A DNA stretch of 7,180 nucleotides from an uncultured bacterium (lineage in GTDB: Bacteria > Actinomycetota > Actinomycetes > S36-B12), in contig CAIVQM010000355.1 in NCBI GenBank assembly GCA_903908025.1, positions 1-7,180 of the forward strand, in the 5' to 3' direction. Shown piece by piece: positions 1 to 4,527 of this stretch (the stretch's first letter is position 1; each line of letters begins with the position of its first letter). A program made the translations under genes and the position numbers. The notes beneath the pieces are model-generated. The model was not told where the DNA came from and did not search any database. It worked only from the letters and a program-made list of their open reading frames with translations.

Positions 1-1
1 G

Positions 2-631
2 ATGAAGCCGCCGATCCCGGACCGCGCCGCTGACCCCGTCGGCGATGCGCCGCTGGTGAATCTCCCAAACGCGCTCACCATGCTGCGCGTGCTGTGCGTC
101 CCTGTGCTTGCGCTGCTTCTCGCAGTCGATGATGGAGCCCTCGGGCCAGCGCGCGACGCTGCGGCGATCGTGTTCATCCTCGCGTCGATCACCGATCTGA
201 TGGACGGCGCGATTGCGCGCCGCTACGGACTCGTCACCACCTTCGGCAAGGTCGCTGATCCCATCGCCGACAAGGCGCTGACAGGGGTGGCCCTGATCGG
301 ACTGTCACTTCTCGGTGACCTGTCATGGTGGGTCACCGGCATCATCCTCGTGCGCGAGGTGGGGGTGACCCTCCTGCGGTTCTGGGTGATCGAGCATGGG
401 GTCATCCCGGCCAGCCGGGGGGGCAAGCTCAAGACCCTCGCACAGACGGTGGCCATTGCCATGTACCTCGCCGATGTGCCGCTGCCATGGTGGTCCACGG
501 TGAGTGCCGTCGTCATGGGCATCGCACTTGTCCTGACCATTGCGACGGGGCTGGACTACGTCGTGCGGGCCGTGCGGCTGCGCCGCCAGCCCGTGCCCAC
601 CCGCAGCAACCTTGGCGTGCACCGTGGCTGA
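2..631 (+). CDS. pgsA: CDP-diacylglycerol–glycerol-3-phosphate 3-phosphatidyltransferase (PgsA family)
   Basis: A membrane enzyme that joins CDP-diacylglycerol and sn-glycerol-3-phosphate to give phosphatidylglycerophosphate, the precursor of phosphatidylglycerol and cardiolipin. The protein has 209 residues, typical for the family. The complete CDP-alcohol phosphotransferase signature is present: D65-x2-D68-G69-x2-A72-R73-x8-G82-x3-D86-x3-D90. The four aspartates bind metal and substrate. The segment LVNLPNALTMLRV (18-30) is the usual N-terminal amphipathic region, followed by about five or six hydrophobic helices; the C-terminus is basic. The ATG lies at the very edge of the window, so its ribosome site is not visible and a start further upstream cannot be excluded, although the N-terminal length is normal. 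It overlaps the following cinA-type gene by 8 nt, so the two are co-transcribed. Some family members make other phospholipids; the cinA/clgR context favours the PGP synthase reading. Confidence 0.93.
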   Translation: MKPPIPDRAADPVGDAPLVNLPNALTMLRVLCVPVLALLLAVDDGALGPARDAAAIVFILASITDLMDGAIARRYGLVTTFGKVADPIADKALTGVALIGLSLLGDLSWWVTGIILVREVGVTLLRFWVIEHGVIPASRGGKLKTLAQTVAIAMYLADVPLPWWSTVSAVVMGIALVLTIATGLDYVVRAVRLRRQPVPTRSNLGVHRG

Positions 632-1100
632 GGCGACCTCGGCCTCGGACATCGTGCCGCTGCTGGTTGATCGGGGCCTGACGATCGCGACCGGGGAGTC
701 GATCACGGCGGGGCTCGTGGCGGGCACCCTGGCCGAGGTGCCGGGCTGTTCCGCGGTCCTGCGCGGTGGGGTCGTGGCCTACCAGGCCGACGTCAAGACG
801 GCCCTGCTGGGCGTTTCGGCTAGTGCACTGGACCAGGGCATCGTGAGCCGGGCGGTGGCGGTAGCGATGGCCCAGGGGGCGGCACGAGTGCTCGGGGCCG
901 ACATCGGCATCGGCACCACCGGGGTGGCTGGCCCGGAATCGCATGATGGTCAGCCGGTGGGCTCCGTGTGGATAGCTGCTGCCGGAGCGGGGGGCGTTCG
1001 GTCTGCGCACCTGTCCCTGACGGGCGATCGGGCCCAGATCCGGTGTCAGACGGTCGAGGCATGCTGGGGGCTGGTCAGCGACCTGCTGACGGGGTCTTAG
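624..1100 (+). CDS. cinA: CinA C-terminal domain protein / nicotinamide-nucleotide amidohydrolase (PncC type)
   Basis: A 158-residue single-domain protein of the CinA C-terminal (PncC) family, which deamidates nicotinamide mononucleotide to nicotinate mononucleotide in cytosolic pyridine nucleotide salvage. Family hallmarks seen: IATGESITAGLVA (21-33) with the expected catalytic Ser26; GGVVAYQADVK (48-58) with Tyr53 and Lys58 completing the catalytic set; and the glycine-rich GIGTTGVAGP (95-104). There is no N-terminal MoCF-like domain, so this is the short form, not full-length CinA. I chose the GTG at 624 because the protein then begins just before the conserved domain; an in-frame TTG at 612 is the alternative. 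No Shine-Dalgarno sequence is evident, and the 8-nt overlap with pgsA suggests translational coupling. The function rests on family knowledge plus the conserved residues; the start is less certain than the identity. Confidence 0.9.
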   Translation: MAEATSASDIVPLLVDRGLTIATGESITAGLVAGTLAEVPGCSAVLRGGVVAYQADVKTALLGVSASALDQGIVSRAVAVAMAQGAARVLGADIGIGTTGVAGPESHDGQPVGSVWIAAAGAGGVRSAHLSLTGDRAQIRCQTVEACWGLVSDLLTGS

Positions 1101-1118
1101 GGGCGAAGGGGCCCGATG

Positions 1119-1141
1119 GGGCACCTGGTGCACAGGTGTCC
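1119..1141 (+). terminator. Strong hairpin between cinA and clgR (terminator-like or operator)
   Basis: The arms GGGCACCTG (1119-1127) and CAGGTGTCC (1133-1141) pair over 9 bp in RNA with one G·U wobble, around a 5-nt loop (1128-1132). The hairpin begins 18 nt after the cinA stop codon and ends one base before the predicted -35 element of clgR. No T-run follows, so it would be an actinobacterial U-less type of terminator at best. The DNA palindrome CACCTG/CAGGTG could instead be a regulator-binding site. Either role is inferred; the pairing itself is direct. Confidence 0.5.
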
Positions 1142-1142
1142 G

Positions 1143-1168
1143 GGAATAACCGTGGCAAGGCGGCGGTT
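1143..1168 (+). promoter_or_regulatory. ECF-type (SigR/SigH-like) promoter for clgR
   Basis: GGAAT at 1143-1147 and GTT at 1166-1168 are separated by exactly 18 nt (1148-1165), a perfect fit to the GGAAT-N18-GTT consensus of the Streptomyces SigR family and close to mycobacterial SigH/SigE promoters. Transcription would start around 1174-1178, giving a leader of about 75 nt before the clgR ATG. It lies in the only substantial intergenic gap, in the right orientation. In Mycobacterium tuberculosis clgR is known to be under SigE control, which makes a stress promoter here plausible. Which sigma factor reads it is inference. Confidence 0.6.
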
Positions 1169-1239
1169 TGACCGAGTCAGGAACCACGGCCGGGCGCGTC
1201 GCGTCCGACAGGGGTAGCCTTCGCAGTCACGGCAACGAG

Positions 1240-1245
1240 GAGAGG
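1240..1245 (+). promoter_or_regulatory. Ribosome binding site of clgR
   Basis: GAGAGG, embedded in the purine-rich run AGGAGAGG (1238-1245), lies 7 nt before the ATG at 1253 and fixes that codon as the start. Confidence 0.75.
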
Positions 1246-1252
1246 TGACGTC

Positions 1253-1516
1253 ATGATCGTGCTTCGTCAGGTCATCGGCGACGAGCTCCGTCGCCGTCGT
1301 CAGGATCAGGGCCGTACGCTCCGCGATGTCTCGGGGGCCGCAGCGGTGTCGCTCGGTTACCTTTCCGAGGTGGAGCGGGGCCACAAGGAGGCTTCCAGTG
1401 AGCTGCTGGCCGCCATCTGCGGCGCCCTCGAGGTGTCGCTGTCCGATGTACTGGCGTCCGTGAGCTCGCAGGTCGCCGTGGCGGAGTCGGTTCGCCCGTT
1501 CTACTCGCCCGTCTGA
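1253..1516 (+). CDS. clgR: ClgR-family transcriptional regulator (Cro/C1-type HTH)
   Basis: An 87-residue cytosolic DNA-binding protein. The N-terminus MIVLRQVIGDELRRRRQDQG followed by RTLRDVS is nearly the family consensus. The helix-turn-helix spans about residues 22-42, with recognition helix SLGYLSEVERG (33-43), then KEASSELLAAICGALEVSL, also typical of ClgR. In actinobacteria ClgR activates clpP1P2, clpC and related proteolysis genes and often itself. The position after pgsA and cinA matches the family neighbourhood. The tail after the HTH domain is short (about 20 residues, ending FYSPV) and lacks the Ala-Ala end by which Streptomyces ClgR is degraded through ClpP. A good ribosome site precedes the ATG, and a stress-type promoter match lies about 85 nt upstream. 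Its last 16 nt overlap the convergent membrane protein gene. The autoregulatory site could not be located with confidence. Confidence 0.9.
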   Translation: MIVLRQVIGDELRRRRQDQGRTLRDVSGAAAVSLGYLSEVERGHKEASSELLAAICGALEVSLSDVLASVSSQVAVAESVRPFYSPV

Positions 1517-2328
1517 GACCAGGCCTGGGCCACAGCAGCGGCAGCCACGAGCAGCACAAATCCCGCGAGCTCGATCATGCCGATGATGCCTGGCCGCGGA
1601 GCCGGGCTGCGCATGGCGAACGAGCGCGCGGCGAGCCAGCCGTAGGGCACGGCAAGCGGTGCTCCCGCGGGTAGTCCCCACCAGTGGGCGAGGGCCAGCG
1701 AGCCAGCGAGGGACAGGGCCGCGAACACTCGTGAGTTCCGGGCGAACGCGGGATGCGCACGCTCACGGATGAGCGACTTCACATGCAGGGTCGAGCCGAT
1801 GAGCACGAGTCCGACGGCGACGGTCAGCACCCACACATGGGTCGGGACGTCTGCAAGCGGCGGCGGGAGGATCGATCGCTGACCCGCCGCTACGGCCCAC
1901 GTGACCACGACCATGGCCGTGCACTGCACGATGAAGACCAGATCGTTGAGGAGGGCACGCTCGTCGCGCCGGCGGGCGAATGCGAGGTTCACCAGAAAGC
2001 TTGCCGCGTAGATGAGGCCGACCGATACCAGCCACGGCCGGAACACGAGCAGCGTGAATCCGCTGGCGAGCGCGATGGCCCACCAGACCGTGAGTGGCCG
2101 CCTGAAGCGTGCCGGGTCTGGGTGCCGCGAAGATCGGTCGCGGACTAAGGCGAGCAGGAAGTACGACGCGGGATAGGCCGCGACCCAGGTCACGGCGAGC
2201 AGCAGCAGCAGGGCCGACCACGGCGACACCGTGACGGCGACGGCAACCGGCAGCCCGAGGAAGGCCCATGCACCGTGCTGCGGGGGCACCAGGGGGGCCT
2301 GTCGGCGGGTTGGTGCGGACGTGGTCAT
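1501..2328 (-). CDS. YwiC-like family integral membrane protein
   Basis: A 275-residue polytopic membrane protein of the YwiC-like family, named after Bacillus subtilis YwiC; its biochemical function is not known. Recognised by PPQHGAW (15-21), the family's N-terminal signature, and by the later LHVKSLIRERAHPAF (181-195). About eight or nine hydrophobic segments run from residue 22 to 268, with a charged loop RDRSSRHPDPARFRRP (63-78) and another at ARRRDERALLND (118-129). I took the ATG at 2328; a GTG one codon upstream (2331) and an in-frame ATG at 2421 are alternatives, but the latter would add a proline/arginine-rich, shadow-like extension overlapping the DUF3046 gene. The Shine-Dalgarno is weak. 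It is divergent from the DUF3046 gene across only 35 bp and convergent with clgR, with the stop TAG inside the end of clgR. Confidence 0.85.
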   Translation of the reverse strand: MTTSAPTRRQAPLVPPQHGAWAFLGLPVAVAVTVSPWSALLLLLAVTWVAAYPASYFLLALVRDRSSRHPDPARFRRPLTVWWAIALASGFTLLVFRPWLVSVGLIYAASFLVNLAFARRRDERALLNDLVFIVQCTAMVVVTWAVAAGQRSILPPPLADVPTHVWVLTVAVGLVLIGSTLHVKSLIRERAHPAFARNSRVFAALSLAGSLALAHWWGLPAGAPLAVPYGWLAARSFAMRSPAPRPGIIGMIELAGFVLLVAAAAVAQAWSQTGE

Positions 2329-2363
2329 CACCTGATCATGCTGGATGGGGCAGACTGCCGTCC

Positions 2364-2555
2364 GTGCGCCTGATGGATTTCTGGGAACGGATGGACGAGG
2401 TCTTCGGGCCCTCGTATGCACGGTCGTGGGCGCACGACATCGTCCTCACGCCCCTCGGCGTCACGGTCGATGATGCGATTGCGTCGGGAGTAGACACCAA
2501 GGACATCTGGCGCGCGGTGTGTGCCACCACGGAGGTCCCCGGAGTGCTGCGGTGA
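2364..2555 (+). CDS. DUF3046 family protein
   Basis: A 63-residue protein of uncharacterised actinobacterial family DUF3046. The beginning MRLMDFWERMDEVFGPSYA, the central RSWAHDIVL (20-28) and the ending DTKDIWRAVCATTEVPGVLR all match the family pattern: an acidic/aromatic N-terminus, a conserved Trp-Ala-x-Asp, and Trp-Arg-Ala-Val-Cys near the C-terminus. The GTG at 2364 is chosen because MRL-x-x-FWERM is how family members begin; the ATG at 2373 is an alternative three codons in. Only a distant GGGG (2347-2350) precedes it, so the mRNA may be nearly leaderless. In many actinobacteria this gene lies close to recA/recX, which is not the case here. Its stop overlaps the next gene's GTG as GTGA, so it is the head of an operon. 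Molecular role unknown. Confidence 0.88.
   Translation: MRLMDFWERMDEVFGPSYARSWAHDIVLTPLGVTVDDAIASGVDTKDIWRAVCATTEVPGVLR
2541..2544 (+). promoter_or_regulatory. Ribosome binding site deciding the sulfotransferase start
   Basis: GGAG inside the end of the DUF3046 gene lies 7 nt before the GTG at 2552. It favours that codon over the in-frame GTG at 2519, which would add 11 residues of unlikely sequence. Confidence 0.6.
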
Positions 2556-3253
2556 AGGCGGCGAAAGATGACCTGCGGTATCTCACGGTCGTCACCTACG
2601 GTCGGACGGGCAGCACGGTCCTGCAGTCAGCGCTGAACGCGCTGCCTGGGGTCATGATCCGCGGGGAGAACTACTCGGCCCTGCGTGGCCTGAACGCGTA
2701 CGTGCAGGCCCTCGCCGAGACCGCCGACCGACATCACGCCGGCAAGCCCACCCACCCGTGGTTCGGGTCCGCGCGCCTGGACCCCTCCGCCGTGGTCACC
2801 GATCTGCGCCAGCACGTGCTGTCCACGGTTCTGCGTCCGCGCGACGACACGACGTGGATCGGCTTCAAGGAGGTCCGATACGAGCCGGGCCACTTCGCTG
2901 GCTACGACGACCTGCTGAACTACCTGCTCTTCCTGGACAAGCTGTTCCCGGGAATCGCCTATGTGATCAATGTGCGCGACCCGCAGGACGCGGCCCGCAG
3001 CGGATGGTGGCCCGACAACGCGAATGCGCGCGAGGTGCTGACGACGACGCGTGCGTGGCTGGCCGATGCCACCGCGGACCTCACCCGCATGCTCGGCCCC
3101 GGACGTGCGGTCCTGCTCGACTACGACGAGTGGGACGGGCATCCCGAGGTGCTGATCGATGCCTTCGCGGAGCTGGGACTCCCGCGTGACGAGGCCGCGG
3201 TGCGCGCGGCTGTGGGAGCTCGGCTGGGCCACGGGCAGCACGGCCCAGCGTGA
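2552..3253 (+). CDS. Sulfotransferase-like protein (PAPS-dependent family)
   Basis: A 233-residue soluble protein resembling PAPS-dependent sulfotransferases, which move sulfate from 3'-phosphoadenylyl sulfate to a hydroxyl or amino group of a sugar, lipid or small molecule. The N-terminal strand and P-loop, YLTVVTYGRTGSTVLQSALN (10-29), form the 5'-phosphosulfate-binding motif with R18, T19, G20, S21 and T22. GFKEVRY (104-110) follows, and YVINVRDPQDAARSGWW (138-154) supplies the 3'-phosphate-binding Arg142 and Ser150. LLDYDEW (188-194) and the C-terminal AFAELGLPRDE also fit the fold. Substrate cannot be read from sequence. The GTG at 2552 overlaps the DUF3046 stop (GTGA) and its own stop overlaps the MFS start (GTGA), so all three are translationally coupled. 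It lacks a signal peptide and should be cytosolic. A related P-loop family of unknown substrate is the alternative. Confidence 0.78.
   Translation: MKAAKDDLRYLTVVTYGRTGSTVLQSALNALPGVMIRGENYSALRGLNAYVQALAETADRHHAGKPTHPWFGSARLDPSAVVTDLRQHVLSTVLRPRDDTTWIGFKEVRYEPGHFAGYDDLLNYLLFLDKLFPGIAYVINVRDPQDAARSGWWPDNANAREVLTTTRAWLADATADLTRMLGPGRAVLLDYDEWDGHPEVLIDAFAELGLPRDEAAVRAAVGARLGHGQHGPA
3223..3249 (+). promoter_or_regulatory. Hairpin adjoining the MFS start codon
   Basis: GCTGGGCC (3223-3230) and GGCCCAGC (3242-3249) are perfect reverse complements with an 11-nt loop. The 3' arm ends at the base before the GTG start at 3250, so in mRNA it would cover the initiation region of the transporter gene. 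It lies within the last codons of the sulfotransferase gene, where a translating ribosome would open it. The pairing is direct; a regulatory role is inferred. Confidence 0.45.
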
Positions 3254-4527
3254 CGGCTGCCAGCGACCTGGAGGCCGCCCACCTCGCCGAGGCGGCGCAC
3301 ATCCAGCGCAACACCGTCCGGGTGCTGTCGGTCGGCTCGGTATTCAGCGGGATCGCCGTCGCGGGTTCGGTAGCTGCCGGCTCGCTCATCGCTGCATCCG
3401 TCGCCGACAGTGAGGCCGCTGCCGGGTTCGCGCAGACGGCCGGGGTGCTCGGTGCTGCGGTGCTGGCGCTGCCCCTCGCACGCATTGCGCTGAGTCGCGG
3501 GCGGCGCGTGGCGCTGGCGACCGGGTACGCACTCGGCGCGATGGGCGCCGTCATCGTGGTCTTCGCAGCCGTGCACCGGAGCCTGCCGTTCGTGCTGCTC
3601 GGCTGCTTCTTCGTCGGGGTGGCGTCGGCCTCCAGCTACCAGGCGCGTTACGCGGCAACCGATCTCGCGCCCGAGGACCGTCGCGCGCAGGCCCTGTCCT
3701 GGGTCGTGTGGGCCGGCACGGTCGGCGCGGTCCTCGGCCCCAACCTGCTCAATGCCTCGGGGCAGTTGGGCATGGCGCTTGGCCTCCCGCAACTGTCGGG
3801 ACCGTACGTGGTGGCTGCCGGCTGTCTCGTCGCGGCCGCGCTGATCCTGACGGTGTTCCTGCGGCCCGACCCCTATCTGACGTCGATCGCGCACCGAGAG
3901 GCTCGCGGCGACACGTCGGCCCGGCCGCGGCTGCGCGACGGCATCGAGCATCTTCGGGGCCGGCCGCGAGCGATTCTCGGCATCACAGTGATCGCGATCG
4001 GCCACGTTGTGATGGTGATGGTCATGGTCATGACGCCTGTGCATATGGCCCATGTCGACGTGACGCTGCAACTGATCGGTCTGGTCATCAGCGTGCATGT
4101 CGCTGGCATGTATGCCTTCTCACCCGTCGTCGGCTGGTTCGTCGACCGCGCCGGCCGGATACCGGTGGTCGTGGCGGGTATCGCGATCCTCGTGCTCGCA
4201 TGCGTGGTCTCGGGTACGGCGCCGGGCGACAGCGTCGTGCAACTGGGGATCGGACTGTTCCTGCTCGGGCTCGGGTGGTCGTGCACCCTGATCGCCGGCT
4301 CGACCATGGTCACCGACGAGGTGCAACCGGTCGAGCGGCCCGCCGTCCAGGGCCTGTCGGACCTCACGATGAACGCGGCAGGTGCGCTCGGGGGAGCGGT
4401 GGCGGGCATCGTCGTCCTCGTGTCGTCCTACGGGGTGCTGTGCGGGGTAGCAGCCGTTCCACTGGTGGGATTGGCGGTGGCGGTGGCAATCCCGGGATGG
4501 CGGCAACACTCGGTGATGCCCGATTAG
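3250..4527 (+). CDS. Major facilitator superfamily transporter
   Basis: A 425-residue inner-membrane protein with 12 predicted helices arranged 6+6. The first six lie at about 25-50, 60-80, 88-108, 112-132, 148-168 and 183-204; a charged cytoplasmic linker covers 205-240; the second six lie at about 241-262, 274-296, 304-322, 328-354, 372-392 and 394-414. The loop between helices 2 and 3 carries a degenerate MFS motif A (ARIALSRGRR, 77-86), and its pseudo-repeat is clear in the second half (GWFVDRAGR, 295-303). AGTVGAVLGP (155-164) in helix 5 resembles motif C of drug/H+ antiporters, hinting at export, though the substrate is unknown. The GTG start overlaps the sulfotransferase stop, and no clear Shine-Dalgarno is seen, so coupling is likely. 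Helix 7 contains the unusual Val-Met alternation VMVMVMVM. Its 3' end overlaps the convergent gene by 4 nt. Confidence 0.87.
   Translation: MTAASDLEAAHLAEAAHIQRNTVRVLSVGSVFSGIAVAGSVAAGSLIAASVADSEAAAGFAQTAGVLGAAVLALPLARIALSRGRRVALATGYALGAMGAVIVVFAAVHRSLPFVLLGCFFVGVASASSYQARYAATDLAPEDRRAQALSWVVWAGTVGAVLGPNLLNASGQLGMALGLPQLSGPYVVAAGCLVAAALILTVFLRPDPYLTSIAHREARGDTSARPRLRDGIEHLRGRPRAILGITVIAIGHVVMVMVMVMTPVHMAHVDVTLQLIGLVISVHVAGMYAFSPVVGWFVDRAGRIPVVVAGIAILVLACVVSGTAPGDSVVQLGIGLFLLGLGWSCTLIAGSTMVTDEVQPVERPAVQGLSDLTMNAAGALGGAVAGIVVLVSSYGVLCGVAAVPLVGLAVAVAIPGWRQHSVMPD
4009..4032 (+). repeat. Four tandem 6-bp GTSATG units inside the MFS gene
   Basis: Two GTGATG units are followed by two GTCATG units, encoding Val-Met four times (residues 254-261) in the seventh membrane helix. 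The reading frame is kept, so a gain or loss of one unit would change the helix by two residues. Confidence 0.8.

Noticed and set aside
1168..1173. TTGACC as a housekeeping -35 element for clgR
   Set aside because: No TANNNT-like -10 element lies 16-19 nt downstream; the overlapping GGAAT-N18-GTT arrangement explains the region better.
513..1187. A 224-codon minus-strand open frame opposite pgsA and cinA
   Set aside because: No recognisable domain and composition typical of antisense GC-rich DNA; both plus-strand genes have family signatures.
1222..1238. Possible ClgR autoregulatory site (TCGC followed by GGCAACG) upstream of clgR
   Set aside because: The half-sites do not reproduce the CGC-N5-GCG symmetry of known ClgR operators; too weak to annotate.
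2329..2421. N-terminal extension of the YwiC-like protein from an upstream ATG at 2421
   Set aside because: The extra 31 residues are Pro/Arg-rich and antisense to the start of the DUF3046 gene; the family motif PQHGAW normally lies near the N-terminus, which the ATG at 2328 provides.
3121..4098. A 325-codon minus-strand open frame opposite the sulfotransferase and MFS genes
   Set aside because: Histidine/arginine/aspartate-rich low-complexity translation with no motifs, antisense to two well-supported genes; a shadow frame.
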